Assembly (NCBI GenBank): GCA_034440615.1
Contig: JAOTOM010002316.1
Location: 34,244 to 98,243 of the forward strand
DNA from: Ashinkailepas kermadecensis
Taxonomy: Eukaryota > Arthropoda > Thecostraca > Neolepadidae
Reading direction: 5' to 3'
DNA length: 64,000 nt
The notes beneath the pieces are model-generated. The model ran no database searches and was not told the DNA's origin. It saw only the letters and a program-made list of their open reading frames with translations. Shown here one piece after another: positions 1 to 12,151 of this stretch. Positions within the stretch are counted from its first letter, which is position 1, and the number at the start of each line of letters is the position of its first letter. Made by a program: the position numbers and the translations under genes.

Positions 1-442
1 CACATAGTGGGGCGAGTGAGCTAACCATGCATACATTTGTGATACACATGACGATCAATGCACTTTTCACCGATTCAGATATCAGGCCGTCGCCCAACTC
101 CCTCAGACTGCCGGGGCGGCCCGCCACTGGTCACCCATCGGAGCAAATAGTGTGCTCTTCTGAAGTCTTAGTCAATGTCTTGGGACCTGGACATGCTTTA
201 CATGCTCATCATGCTTATCATATCATGTTCATGTTAGTCACATCATGTTAGTCACATCATGTTAGTCACATGTACACGGATACTGCTATGATACAGGTGA
301 TAAATGACTCAAAACAGATGTATAATAAGCTACTGAGAATTTGGTGTCTCTGAATCGACCTCATTCGGCCGCTGTCGTGGAAAACCCCTGAAGGGGGCGG
401 GGCATCGAGTGCCCCCGCCCCCCACACTGTCCGGCGAGGGTT

Positions 443-655
443 AACATACTGGTGAACACGTTACACTCTCAACACCTGCTTAACGTACTGGTGAACATTC
501 CACACTATCAGCACCTGCTTAACGTACTGGTGAACATTTCACACTTTCAGCACCTGCTTAACGTACTGGTGAACATTTCACACTCTCAACACCTGCTTAA
601 TGTACTGGTGAACAATTCACACTCTCAACACCTGCTTAATGTACTGACGAACATT
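443..655. repeat. 39-bp minisatellite
   Basis: About 5.4 tandem copies of a 39-bp unit that starts AACGTACTGGTGAACATT and ends CACCTGCTT. The unit length is a multiple of three, so one plus-strand frame stays open and reads as a leucine/valine/asparagine repeat. There is no domain, and the frame has no non-repeat coding flank, so I treat it as non-coding. Confidence 0.93.
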
Positions 656-1349
656 AGAGCTGGCAGTGTTGAACGTGAGCAGCAAAATATCAAAGCAATC
701 ACCAATCGCAATCACACAACAATCACCTTTTAACATACATGACTTTATATTCGATTCATAATCCGAAGAAAAAGGCAAAATTGCAAAATTGTAAAAAGCA
801 AAGTGAAATTTTCTTCGTTTTTTTTCAAGCGTCTCATTACTACAACTCCTGTTTCATGGACACTTTGTGCATCCTGTAATCAATGTTTGCGCCGTTTTAG
901 TCTTCATACTATACAATACACTTTCCGATCTTACGTAAATTTGGTGTTAGTTCTAAACCACCGACCATAACAACTCACGTCGTGAAGAATGAATTAATGC
1001 ATTGACAGTAAAATCGACCTTGAAACAACATCATGCATCAAAGAAAGTAAGAAAACTAAACTTTCAACACCGCAATTAGTTCTTTTTAATTAGTACTATC
1101 ACCATTCGAGTTTGGAGTATAGACTTGAGTGCCTCATAAACAGGCAGCAATTTTCCATCGTTTTCTTCTTTTTTCTTCTTATTTAACCCATTGTGTGCAG
1201 CAAGTATAGAATACAAACATGCCTGACATTGGGACATTGGGGTGAAAAGAAATAAAACACATGCCCTGGAAATTATATAGACGTTTATAATTTGAATTGG
1301 TTGATAAGTTGAGGTAGGATTATTAAACTTACGTCCGTCTAAGGATAAT
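656..1349. other. AT-rich unassigned sequence
   Basis: AT-rich single-copy-looking sequence with short T and A runs. I see no credible ORF, tRNA-like fold or tandem structure here. Confidence 0.5.
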
Positions 1350-1640
1350 TAACTGCACTGTCGTCCGATGCAATGCTTTTTCAACAAGGCAATGCAACGG
1401 CAGAAAACTAGTCAGATGTTCAGCGCATAATTTTGGGTAGTGGATATTTTCATCTTCGGCGGTAAAGTGACGATCCAAAAAAATGGGTCACGATGGTGAA
1501 ATTTACATCAGTCGACAGGCAATTAACTGCGTTATCACATCATGCTACGCTTGTTTAACAGGGCAACGAAATGCTAGAGAACTAGTCGGATATTCACCGC
1601 TGGATCATGAAATAATGGCTGTGTTCATATTAAGCAGCAG
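1350..1640. repeat. imperfect ~172-bp direct duplication
   Basis: Two diverged copies lie in direct orientation. The first starts near TTAACTGCACTGTCGTCC (about 1349) and the second near ATTAACTGCGTTATCACA (about 1521). Both continue through matching ACTAGTCRGAT and GTCCAGAAA/ATCCAAAAA-like segments. This looks like an old local duplication with many substitutions. Confidence 0.55.
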
Positions 1641-2779
1641 AATGACGGTCCAGAAATCGAGTGAATCAGGGTGAAGCATGTTTAAAATAAGAGATTGTGG
1701 TGTGCACTGCTGTTCTGCTACATGTTTTTTTCCTTCAACAACGCCTCGAATTGTGCAGTTTTTGTCTAAATGCATGCATGTTGGCATCATAGTTTACGGT
1801 TCGTCCGATGCGTGGCGCTGGTGTCGCTGATCAGTCAAATGTCCGGGCTTGGCGGGTAACGGGAAGTTTGGCGCGTAACGGCTGTCATTAGCCAAAGCTA
1901 TACAGCATTGTGTTATGACAACATATTTGTATAGTGTACTGAATGCATTTTTACCTAAGCACCAATCTGAAAATGTTGATCGATATAGGCTTCAATAATT
2001 GAAAATGATTTATGTTCGTGTTGGGCCCCGTTGTACCGACTACTTCTTCGTTGCTGGGCATTCTGAAGCGTTGGCACTCTGACCCTGTGCCAACCCAATT
2101 CCTTCAACGATTTGTCATTAGTGCGCCATAAATGACCAAAAATAATAGCCGCACTCCAAGCTTCCATCTTGGTATGCGATGCTCATCAGGGAGTAACATG
2201 AGATCAAGGGACAGGTAAGGTGATTCCACAAAGGTGAGCATAGCTCGACAGAATTATACTTAAGAAAATATAGATAAACTCAAGGCATGCCTCAATAATT
2301 TCCATTCATACACAACCAACCGTATCCAATAGCAAAGCTGTCTACAGAGCAAAGCTGTCCACAGGCTCGCCAGGTATAACTGCCTTCTTTCAGCCATCCT
2401 TGCTTAATGAGGTTCAAAACATTTTTTTGTGATTACATGGCGTGTGAGTTCGCATTAATTTATATTTCTGGTGTTTTTCGAGTTCATCGCCGTTCATGGT
2501 AATCATTAATTATTACCTCATACATTGGTTAAGCCAGACAACTTACAGTCGCAACGAAATATGTTGTGACCAGAGAGCAGGCTGCAGATGAATATGACTG
2601 CCACGACTACGGTGCCACCATGCCAAATGTTTGTGGGATGATTGTGACAAACATGCCACAAACAACCCGTATGAGGTGCCGGTGAACACCTCACATTCCC
2701 GGCAGCCGCAGACGGAGATGGGTTCCCGGGTCGCGCCCCCTTCCATTCACCGGACCTGGGCCAGGTGTTGGTCACACGC
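1641..2779. other. unassigned intergenic sequence
   Basis: Mixed-composition sequence with no ORF above about 70 codons that looks conserved. It holds only small local repeats, such as two AGCAAAGCTGTC copies near 2332-2360. No recognisable gene or mobile element. Confidence 0.5.
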
Positions 2780-3053
2780 CATCCAGCCGATAGGGTCGCG
2801 CCATTCCGCCGATAGGGTCGTGCCATTCCGCCGATAGGGTCGTGCCATTCCGCCGATAGGGTCGTGCCATTCCGCCGATAGGGTCGTGCCATCCAGCCGA
2901 TAGGGTCGTGCCATTCCGCCGATAGGGTCGTGCCATTCCGCCGATAGGGTCGTGCCATCCAGCCGATAGGGTCGTGCCATTCCGCCGATAGGGTCGTGCC
3001 ATCCAGCCGATAGGGTCGTGCCATCCAGCCGATAGGGTCGTGCCATTCCGCCG
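2780..3053. repeat. 22-bp minisatellite, two variants
   Basis: About 12 copies of a 22-bp unit made of GATAGGGTCGTGCC followed by either ATTCCGCC or ATCCAGCC. The two variants are interspersed, not blocked. Because 22 is not divisible by three and no frame of the unit contains a stop, several minus-strand frames stay open. These overlapping ORFs are a product of the array. Confidence 0.95.
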
Positions 3054-3510
3054 ACGATCCAGCCTGAAATCGGATAAATATTCGCTTTTATAGGAGTCGA
3101 AGCACGTCATATCAATCAGAAAGAACTACACGAGAAGACGAGCCGGGAGCTTTTCTGCGACATCCCGTGATGTATGAGTGTGAGGTTAGCACGAATCCGG
3201 GTCAAGGGCGTTGTCCTCACTGTAGCTTGCTTTTATAATGTGGGTTCTGCGGTGTCATAAGGGGGACATAGCATTCTCACGCTTTTTCTGTTGTTCTTTC
3301 ACAGTATATTCGAACATTATTGATAGCTATTCTATCTGGATTGGAGCTAGATCGGGTGAGATTTATAGTCAACTAAGCCGAACTTTACGAACCGCTAGTG
3401 GGGCACACAGATTCTGAGGCATAAATGATGTTCGGAAACGTCTGGTGTAACGAGAGGAACACTACTACAATAACCGGAGCGACAGTGCTGCGGCGACACG
3501 ACTGCGACGT
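3054..3510. other. unassigned spacer
   Basis: Single-copy spacer between two minisatellites. No supported gene, RNA or repeat. Confidence 0.5.
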
Positions 3511-3930
3511 GACACTTGGACCGATTTTACTGCGACACCGGACACTTGGACCGACTTTACTGCGACACCAGACACTTGGACCGACTTTACTGCGACACCA
3601 GACACTTGGACCGACTTTGCTGCGACACCAGACACTTGGACCGAATTTACTGCTACACCAGACACTTGGACCGACTTTGCTGCGACACCAGACGCTTGGA
3701 CCGACTTTGCTGCAACACCAGACACTTGGACCGACTTTGCTGCGATACCAAACACTTGAATCGACTTTACTGCGACACCAGACACTTGTACCGGCATTAC
3801 TGCGACATCAGACACTTGGACCGACTATACTGCAACAATAGACACTTGGTGCGACTTTGCTGAGACACTAGACATTTGGACCGAATTTACTGCGACATCA
3901 GACACTTGGACCGACTTTACTGCCACACCA
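3511..3930. repeat. 30-bp minisatellite
   Basis: Fourteen copies of a 30-bp unit: GACACTTGGACCGACTTT, then ACTGCGACACCA. Point variants accumulate toward the right end. The unit is ten codons long, so several frames on both strands read through as simple peptide repeats with no domain. Confidence 0.95.
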
Positions 3931-4404
3931 GATACACCGGAGGCAAGATGCTTACAATATGGCTTTGGAACTGCCGCAAAAGACCAGCAGCATAGCTGGC
4001 AGAACAACTGTGAGCCTACCACCCCTCGGCTCCCTTGCCTACCACACTTATGTTCTCTTGCCTACCGCACCTCAACTCCCCTGCCTGCCACACCTCGGCT
4101 CCCTTGCCAACCCTTGGAGACATTGGCTTACTGTATGCAATTACGATCAGATTTACAGCCATGTCAAGAGCAATCACACTCAATGTGAGAAGTTCGGCAC
4201 AGTGAGTTGAGGTTTGAAATACATGCGCCATATTCGACAGAGGAGCCCGACTTGGACATGTTGGACATGCTGGACATATTGGGCATTTTGCCTGCAGTGT
4301 AGGCATAAACACATTGAACACCAAACGGCTTTAGCCAAAAATTTGCTGCACCTTTTTGAAAATGTGTATCATCCGACGAACATTATGTGTGTAGGTATCA
4401 GAAC

Positions 4405-4812
4405 CGTCACAACGGCCACAACTGCCACAGCTGCCACAACTTCCCACGCTGCCACAACTACCACAACTGCCACAACTGCTACAGCTACCACAACTGCCCC
4501 CGCTGTCACAACAGCCACAACTACTGCAGCTGCCACAACGGCCACAACTTCCTCAACTGACACCACTGCCACAACTGCCACCACTACCACAACTGCCACA
4601 ACTGCCACAGCTGCCACAACTGTCACAACTGCCAAAACTGCCACAACTGCCACAACCGCCACAACTGCCACAACTGCCACAACTTCCTCAACTGACACCA
4701 CTGTCACCACTGCCACAACTGCCACAACTCCCACAACTACCACAACTGACACAACTGCCACAACTCCCACAACTGCCACAACTGCCACAACTTCACCACT
4801 GCCACCACTGCC
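4405..4812. repeat. ACTGCCACA-type short tandem repeat
   Basis: A run of 9-bp and 6-bp words of the type ACTGCCACA/ACCACA, about 400 bp long. The plus strand reads as a threonine/alanine-rich stretch and the minus strand as a valine-rich stretch. The threonine-rich frame looks mucin-like, but it has no signal peptide or unique flanking domain, so a gene is not supported. Confidence 0.9.
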
Positions 4813-4956
4813 GTGTATCTCACAACTGCCAGTGTCGAACGGTACATCTCACATTACACCGTGACCAACCAATGGTGGCGAAATGTCATAGGTGGCACTG
4901 TAGCACTGTGTGCCACCACCCCTTCTGTCCGCGGCTATCCGGCTCAGCTGATATCA

Positions 4957-5356
4957 CACAGCCGCCCAGTGTGGCACCTCCTGTCACACTGTCGCCCAGT
5001 GTGGCACCTCCTGTCACACTGTCGCCCAGTGTGGCACCTCCTGTCACACTGTCGCCCAGTGTGGCACCTCCTGTCACACTGCCGCCCAGTGTGGCACCTC
5101 CTGTCACACTGTCGCCCAGTGTGGCACCTCCTGTCACACTGTCGCCCAGTGTGGCACCTCCTGTCACACTGTCGCCCAGTGTGGCACCTCCTGTCACACT
5201 GTCGCCCAGTATGGCACCTTCTGTCACACTGTCGCCCAGTGTGGCACCTCCTGTCACACTGTCGCCCAGTGTGGCACCTCCTGTCACACTGTCGCCCAGT
5301 GTGGCACCTCCTGTCACACTGTCCCCCAGTGTGGCACCTCCTGTCACACTGTCGCC
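4957..5356. repeat. 30-bp minisatellite
   Basis: About 13 nearly identical copies of a 30-bp unit: GTGGCACCTCCTGTCACACT, then GTCGCCCAGT. Homogeneity is high, which suggests recent expansion. All the long frames across it are repeat translations. Confidence 0.95.
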
Positions 5357-7215
5357 GGGCAAGCTGGCAGATCGCTCCGGGCAATGTAGGTCACGTGGCT
5401 TCTTTCTACACTTCTTTGTTTGGAATGTCTCATTTCATTTGAAACATGTCATTCAGGATTGGACGTAAATAACTGACTTGGTGTGGCGCTTATTATTACT
5501 CCACCCAAGATTTTCCAGTGTTCGCATACAAAGGTGAAAATCTTTCTCACCCTGCCCTTCAGGATGACCTCTAAAAGATTGTCAATGTATGCAACATCCT
5601 AGCTTGCGGCACCAATGTCATCGGTGCTGAGATTTATTCCAAGCTATTGAGTCGCATGCATCCAATTTGCAAACGTTTCAGCACTTATCATTGCCCTCAT
5701 CAGACATATCAAGATCAAAATTGGTGTTGAAAATTGAACTTTGCTGCTGCGAACAGAACATGTTGACAGTACAGAGCACCCCCACCAATGTACTCATGCA
5801 CAATAATGTGTGTTGGAGCTGCGGAACTTTGTGTTACACCTGCACTACTTGTCTTGTCACACTTCCCACCCATGTTCCCCGCTTCATCCAGCCAACGCGA
5901 GCCCAGACCTCTGTAGCGGGGACGAGGTTCGGGGGGCCGGCGGCCGCCTCTCGCCTTCAATCATCGCATTCCTTTCTCCTCCAGATCGGAGCTCGGCGGC
6001 TGCGATTGAAAGGTGCCGGACCGGCGCCAACCGAGACCCAATCAGAGGCCGCAGGCGTGTGCTTACCGCACAGCAAGCGCCGCTAACAATACCGCTACCG
6101 GCCATCAATCGCAATACTAATTTCGCAAATGATGCCTGGCTGCATCCCCGGACACGGAGGTGGTCTGATTTATTAATCGCGTGCGGCGTTATTTCCGCGG
6201 TGGGTATCGTCGGCCGGCCGTGGGCGGTAATGCTCGCGAGATGTGGCTCATGTCGGGCATCTCGGCTAAACGATCAGCTGGCGAGACTTCTGAAGTGCCG
6301 CTCGACACGACGAAGAACGATTGGCGATGATGGTCTGCATGGGTCACGACGTTTTTATGATAGGTCAAATCAGCGAGGTAGGTATTTGTGGCATCCGAAG
6401 AGCGGAGAGACGTCCAAGCATGAACATATGCATAGGATGCTGCTAAGAACCGTGGGTACATGAATATTCTACAACATAGGTAGCCCAAGCCAATCCTTCG
6501 GTCGATTATTTCTAAGGGGCGTGGGTCCTGGAATTTTATTCGTAATTTGATCCACCACAGATTGCTGACTCTGCCGTTGAGGAAGCTCACGCCGTATTAA
6601 CAGCCCCGTGCATTGAATCAACTTGTCCAGGCAGTAGCCCTGCGAATTATGATATTTATTTATGGAAAATAAACGTCATTCTTGCCCGTGGTGGTGTGCC
6701 ATCCGTGAAAATGCATGCATTAATTGTACGGATATGAACTACCAGTCGCCCACAATCGCGGTGAATGGAACTGGCTTTCCACTTGCCAAATGCTTGACAT
6801 ATAATGTACTTTGAAAGCATATGTAAATTACAACAGCTATTTGAGACAAGAGAGACAAATAGCTCCATAGACCATACGAAATAAATTGAAATAAATAATT
6901 GGGATCGTGCAGCAATACTAACTCTGATGTTCTGATAATACGCCTGGAGAGACTCACTCATAGATTCCACGTCGAAATAGGCAATTATTTGAAGGACTAG
7001 TCTGAACTTTCGAGGTAATCGAGCGCTCTAACGAGATGGAAAACACCACCTACACCGGCCAGAGCATCAAGACGTGCGCTTTCTCTCGGCAGCTGCTTCA
7101 GGCAGTGACACTGTCTATGTTGATGTTGAAGCTCATATCTGGTTAGTTTCCTCGGCTCCCAGCACTTGACCGAGCGCTGAGACATTGATTGCCGGGGGAT
7201 TAACAGCATCGACTG
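5357..7215. other. unassigned sequence with a GC-rich core
   Basis: No gene could be supported. Bases 5,800-6,480 are GC-rich and open for 217 codons on the plus strand, but the translation has no recognisable domain, and the overlapping frames are almost as open. The rest (6,480-7,215) is AT-richer and featureless. The GC-rich block could be a conserved non-coding element or a CpG-rich region, which only comparison with relatives could show. Confidence 0.4.
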
Positions 7216-7935
7216 ATAGCCACGGAGGACAAGCTAGCAGCTGAGGAGGACAAGCCAGCAACTGTGGGGGAGGACAAGTCAGCAACTGCGGGGGAGGACA
7301 AGCCAGCAACTGTGGGGGAGGACAAGTCAGCAACTGAGGGGGATGACAAGCCAGCAACTGAGGAGGAGGAGGAGGACAAGCCGGCAAGTGTGGGGGAGGA
7401 CAAGCCAGCAACTGTGGGGGAGGACAAGCCAGCAACTAAGGGGAGGACAAGCCAGCAACTGATCAGGAGGACAAGCCAGCAACTGTGGGGGAGGACAAGC
7501 CAGCAACTAAGGGGGAGGACAAGTCAGCAACTAAGGAGGAGGAGGAGGACAAGCCAGCAACTAAGGAGGAGGACAAGTCAGCAACTGTGGGGGAGGACAA
7601 ACCACCAGCTGAGGATGGAGACAAGCCAGCAACAAAGGGGGATGACAATCCAGCAACTGATGAGGAGGGGAGGGATAAGCCGGCGGCTGAGGAGGAGGAC
7701 AAGTCAGCAACTGAGGAGGAGGACAGATCAGTGACTGAGGAGGAGAAGGACAAGCCAGCAATTAATGGGGAGGACAAGCCAGCAGCTTAGGAGGACGACA
7801 AGCCAGCAGCTGAGGAGGAGGAGGACAAGCCAGTAACTGAGGAGGACAAGTCAGCCACTGAGGAGGAGGACAAACCAGCCACTGAGCAGGAGGACAAGCC
7901 AGCAACTGCGGGGAGGACAAGCTGCCACTGAGCAG
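7216..7935. repeat. degenerate 24-bp minisatellite (GAGGACAAGCCAGCAACT)
   Basis: About 30 variable copies of a ~24-bp unit built on GAGGACAAGCCAGCAACT plus G-rich spacers (GTGGGG, GAGGAGGAG). Spacer lengths change the frame repeatedly. The plus strand reads as a Glu/Asp/Lys/Pro/Ala-rich peptide that jumps between frames at about 7,440-7,490 and again near 7,790, which argues against coding. Confidence 0.92.
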
Positions 7936-8293
7936 GAGGATGACATCAGGCTCTCACATAACGCTTGTGATCGGTGTCTCATTGGTGTGACTTGGATGTG
8001 ATGTCAGATTCTCTCCTGCCCTCTCCAATTTCGCCGCAAGTTTTCCGTTTCAAATAAAATCGCGTACTGTTGTTTTCACTGCTGGTGAAACCACTGCAGG
8101 GTCGGGGCACTGCGATCCCCCCCCTCTATGCCCAAATTTAATGGTAAGCATATGACATTGACTGTAAAGGAATGGCTTACAATGTGCCATGAGTTTCGCC
8201 ACTGTTGGTTGTCTCCAATGAGAACCCGTCCGACAAACCGCTCTTCTTGGGTGATTGTGGTATGTACATACCTGGCTCATTGTAGTATATGCC
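7936..8293. other. unassigned spacer
   Basis: Single-copy spacer with one C-rich run near 8,117. No gene seen. Confidence 0.45.
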
Positions 8294-8510
8294 CTGCTCA
8301 TTGTGGTTTGTTTGTTTGTTTGTTTATTGGGTGGTTCTCGACGCACTTTATGCACGATCACGGCTAATGGCGCGGCCCACACTGTTTGGCCGGTGGGCCG
8401 CGGGATTGAGAAATGTCCCGAGTGGTGCGAGTGTTGAACCCGGGACCTTTGGTACCCAGAGCTCAACACTTAACCACTCGGCCATCCTCGCCCCATGCTG
8501 CTCATTATGG
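8294..8510 (-). mobile_element. tRNA-derived SINE with target-site duplication
   Basis: Read on the minus strand, 8494 down to about 8420 resembles a class II (Ser/Leu-type) tRNA. It opens with GCGAGGATGGCCGAGTGG, which contains an A-box-like TGGCCGAGTGG, and has a B-box-like GGGTTCAACACTC. A ~90-bp body follows, and the element ends at a (AAAC)n tail at 8306-8326. The flanks carry a near-identical 13-bp direct repeat, CTGCTCATTGTGG (8294-8306) and CTGCTCATTATGG (8498-8510), consistent with L1-style retroposition. The copy looks complete but inactive status cannot be judged. It abuts a 95-bp tandem array. Confidence 0.78.
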
Positions 8511-8779
8511 TGCGACACGGCGTACGGAAGACGTGGTAACTATGTTCGCCAGCAGACTGCAGCACAGTGGGTGCTCTCGCTGCCGGCTCATGCTGCTCAT
8601 TATGGTGCGACACGGCGTACGGAAGACGTGGTAACTATGTTCGCCAGCAGACTGCAGCACAGTGGGTGCTCTCGCTGCCGGCTCATGCTGCTCATTATGG
8701 TGCGACACGGCGTACGGAAGACGTGGTAACTATGTTCGCCAGCGGCTCCAGCACAGTGGGTGCTCTCGCTGCCGGCTGA
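8498..8779. repeat. 95-bp tandem repeat, 3 copies
   Basis: Three tandem copies with starts at 8498, 8593 and 8688. They begin CTGCTCATTATGGTGCGACA and end near CGCTGCCGGCTCATG. The first two are virtually identical; the third carries a short internal difference (AGCGGCTCCAG). The unit start is the same sequence that was duplicated when the neighbouring SINE inserted. Confidence 0.93.
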
Positions 8780-8812
8780 TCCAACACTCACCACAGGCGA
8801 AACGTGCGCCGG

Positions 8813-9140
8813 TGCGCGTGACGGAGGCTGCCACCTACTCCATGAAGAACACCTAAACACACATAGTCCGGTCAGCTATGTAACGTTTACCTGATGCGCG
8901 TGACGAAGGCTGCCACCTACTCCATGAAGAACACCTAAACACACGGAGTCCGGTCAGCTATGTCACGTTTACCTGATGCGCGTGACGGAGGCTGCCACCT
9001 ACTCCATGAAGAATACCTAAGCACACATAGTCCGGTCAGCTATGTCACGTTTACCTGATGCACGTGACGGAGGCTGCCACCTACTCCATGAAGAATACCT
9101 AAGCACACATAGTCCGGTCAGCTATGTCACGTTTACCTAT
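8813..9140. repeat. 82-bp tandem repeat, 4 copies
   Basis: Four copies with starts at 8813, 8895, 8977 and 9059. Key motifs are TGCGCGTGACGGAGG, CCACCTACTCCATGAAGAA and GTCCGGTCAGCTATGT. Differences are few, so the expansion is recent. It lies directly after the 95-bp array. Confidence 0.93.
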
Positions 9141-9533
9141 GCAGCCGCTTTACTAAAAGCCCACCCATTATGTTCAGCAAATTGTCCACTTGAGGAGTCG
9201 GCTGCCGGTCCGGTGGGCCATTAACCGTTATTAACGAGTCCTTCCAGTCGAGCGTCGTCGCCGTGTAACTAGTAGCCTGCGTCAGTGCGTACGCGTTAAA
9301 GGTAGCGCTGCTCGGTGGGCACCTTTGAGAAGAAGAGGCCTGATAAATACCCAGTCCGGCGCTGTTGTTCGGACGTGTGGGTCGGCACAGCGGGGGTGAG
9401 GCTTATCGTTGTTGTTAGCGCGCGAGAAGTGAGCATTACGAGGCTCCAATGGAGAGTCGACAGGCCCTGGCGGTCGGCTCCCAATTGGTGCTCGTCCCTG
9501 ATCTGAGGTGTAGTCTCTCGGTTTGTTGACTGT
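9141..9533. other. unassigned spacer
   Basis: Single-copy spacer of balanced composition between tandem arrays. No supported feature. Confidence 0.45.
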
Positions 9534-10036
9534 GCTGCGATGTAGTTTCCCAGCATCGAATTCGCAATGCAGTCCCCAACATGTAGCCAGCGATGCAGTT
9601 CCCAACATCTGGCTGGCGATGCAGTCCCCAACATCTGGCCAGCGATGGAGTCCCCAGCATCTGACTAGTGATGCAGTCCCCAGCATCTGACTAGCGATGC
9701 AGTCCCCGGCATCTGACTAGCGATGCAGTCCCCAACATCTGACTAGTGTTGCAGTCCCCAGCATTTGACTAGGGATGCAGTCCTCAGCATCTGACTAGCC
9801 ATGCAGTCCCCAGCATCTGACTAGCGATGCAGTCCCCAACATCTGACTAGTGATGCAGTCCCCAACATCTGACTAGTGATGCAGTCCCAAACATCTGACT
9901 AGTGATGCAGTCCCCAGCATCTGACTAGCGATGCAGTCCCCAACATCTGACTAGTGATGCAGTCCCCAGCATCCGACTAGCGATGCAGTCCCCAGCATCT
10001 GACTAGCGATGCAGTCCCCAACATCTCACCAGCGAT
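9534..10036. repeat. 26-bp minisatellite
   Basis: About 19 copies of a 26-bp unit, GATGCAGTCCCCAACATCTG then ACTAGC. The main variable positions are AACATC/AGCATC and CTAGC/CTAGT. The left edge is diverged and the right end decays into GATGCTCTCTCCC. Confidence 0.95.
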
Positions 10037-10577
10037 GCTCTCTCCCAGAGCAGTGGAGACTTCTGTCAACCATAGCAATACGGGATAATTTTTTCATCCC
10101 ATGTAGCGCTGTGACGGGGGAGGGTCAAGTTGGCACTAGTTTTTGTTCGAAGCATTCTAAGCAAGATGAAGGAATGCAGCAAACGACATGGTATAACTGC
10201 ATCATTGAGCACGCACATAGGAGAACATAATGTACCATCATAGGTATTTACGTTTTTGTGTGAAAACTTGATTAGCGACAATTATGCGCGTAGTGATGAG
10301 CGTATTTTCAAAATGTGACCTGAGGTCACATCTGATATCCTTGGAGTTCTTACTTCACCGTTTGTCTATGCAACCATATTTCACTTTTGACTACAATTCT
10401 CATGGTACAATCTCATGGTCAAAGCACAAATGTTCTTATGTGCGGCTTGAAACCGTACAAAACGTAATTCGCTTACAAAATGTGTGCGAATTATGCACTG
10501 GAATGCACGTCAAGTTCCAAGGCGAATATCAGATGTTGTCAACTTGCCCACCGCCACACACTGCAAGGATTAAAACC
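10037..10577. other. unassigned spacer
   Basis: AT-richer single-copy sequence. An open frame from 10,284 runs into the following array and has no recognisable domain before it. Confidence 0.45.
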
Positions 10578-10990
10578 GGGCAGGGGGGGAGCGAGGTCAG
10601 AATGGGCAGGGGGAGCGAGGTCAGAATGGGCAGGGGGATGGCGAGGTCAGAATGGGTAGGGGGAGCGAGGTCAGAATGGGAAGGGGGAGCGAGGTCAGGA
10701 TGGGCAGGGGGAGTGAGGTCAGAATGGGCAGGGGGAGCGAGGTCAGAATGGGCAGGGGGAGCGAGGTCAGAATGGGCAGGGGGAGCGAGGTCAGAATGGG
10801 TAGGGGGAGCGAGGTCAGAATGGGAAGGGGGAGCGAGGTCAGAATGGGAAGGGGGAGCGAGGTCAGAATGGGCAGGGGGAGCGAGGTCAGAATGGGAAGG
10901 GGGAGCGAGGTCAGAATGGAAAGGGGGAGCGAGGTCAGAATGGGAAGGGGAGCGAGGTCAGAATGGGAAGGGGGAGCGAGGTCAGAATGC
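10578..10990. repeat. 24-bp G-rich minisatellite
   Basis: About 17 copies of a 24-bp unit, GGGCAGGGGGAGCGAGGTCA then GAAT. Each unit carries two G-runs on the plus strand (GGG and GGGGG), so the array has potential to form G-quadruplexes. The long open frames here are array translations that continue by chance into the next repeat. Confidence 0.95.
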
Positions 10991-11082
10991 ATTCTGAGCC
11001 ACTTAACTCTAGCACACTCAATATTTCTTTGTCAGTTTACTTCAAGCAGGGTGAAGACAGCCATACAGTTTTCCGATACCCC

Positions 11083-11447
11083 GCTCCCGCCCATGTTACA
11101 CCAGATCAGCGAGGCAGTCACCTACTACTCTCCCCGCCATCCACTCCCACCCATGCTGCATCAAAGCAGAGAGGCAGTCACCCACTACTCTCCCAGCCAT
11201 CCACTCCCACCCATGCTGCATCAAAGCAGAGAGGCAGTCACCCACTACTCTCCCAGCCATCCACTCCCACCCATGCTGTATCAAAGCAGAGAGGCAGTCA
11301 CCCACTACTCTCCCAGCCATCCACTCCCACCCATGCTGCATCAAAGCAGAGAGGCAGTCACCCACTACTCTCCCAGCCATCCACTCCCACCCATGCTGCA
11401 TCAAAGCAGAGAGGCAGTCAACCACTTCTCTCCCCGCCATCCACTCT
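11083..11447. repeat. 60-bp minisatellite, 6 copies
   Basis: Six copies of a 60-bp unit with motifs CATCCACTCCCACCCATGCT, CAAAGCAGAGAGGCAGTCA and CCCACTACTCTCCCAGC. The four central copies are almost identical; the first and last are diverged. This is the usual picture of an array renewed from its centre. Confidence 0.95.
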
Positions 11448-12151
11448 CAGTCTGGTCTACGACATTGGACCGGCCTGGTTTACTGGTGTGGCAAAGTTGG
11501 CCTCTAACAGTAGCTGCCCAAATGAGTTGCCCAAGTTACAGCTGTATGTGGTCGAACTTGCCGGCCGCTCTCCCGCCACATCACAGCAGCTGGTACGGCT
11601 CGTTAAGCTGCTCAGCCAGAAGTCTGTGTGCCGATGGCCGGCCGACGGCCCCTCGTGACTTCCGCCCGGTGTGGCCGGTTATATGGTACGGCCGCCGGCC
11701 AGTGTTGTGCAGAGGTCCCCGGCGCTCAGGGAGTCGCTGAGGAGTTGTCGACGAGGGTGTACTGTCACGCTGCTCTGAGCAGTCACTGGGTGTACGTGGA
11801 CAGACGGGCACGCGCCCGGCTGCCTCGCGTTGCAATTCGAAAGTCCAGTTAATAAGGGCCAGTTAACAGCAGTTCTTTTGAGCCAAGTGTCTGCGGTCCA
11901 AACGAACATTCCCTAAATATCACAAGTCACAAAAGGACCCGGAACTCCGGGTGGATCCATGTCCTGTACACACGCCGAAACAACGGATGATGTATATTGT
12001 GACAAACATACGATAAACCACACGCCACGCAATAACTATGGAGACGGCAAGATGTTTTGCAATTGAACGCAGCAATAGTTTTCATTCAACGAGGAGCAGA
12101 GTATAGCGGACAGCATCGGCACTCTATCGACGACAAGACGGATTGACACCG
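11448..12151. other. unassigned GC-rich spacer
   Basis: GC-rich single-copy sequence to about 11,850, then more AT-rich. No domain-bearing ORF and no RNA gene recognised. Confidence 0.45.

Noticed and set aside
4214..4864. Threonine-rich mucin-like ORF
   Set aside because: Encoded entirely by ACTGCCACA repeats; no signal peptide or cysteine domain.
443..5356. Repeats resembling a CRISPR array
   Set aside because: Units are directly adjacent without unique spacers, and the DNA is eukaryotic.
5810..6463. 217-codon plus-strand frame in a GC-rich block
   Set aside because: No recognisable domain; overlapping frames are nearly as open, as expected for GC-rich non-coding DNA.
7264..7790. Acidic Glu-Asp-Lys-Pro-Ala repeat resembling a disordered protein
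   Set aside because: The frame changes several times within the array and there is no flanking coding sequence.
8420..8494. Functional tRNA-Ser/Leu gene
   Set aside because: A and B boxes are recognisable, but the acceptor and T stems do not pair well, and a SINE body and tail follow.
10652..11740. 362-codon frame spanning two different arrays
   Set aside because: A chance fusion of two unrelated minisatellites whose unit lengths (24 and 60 bp) are both multiples of three.
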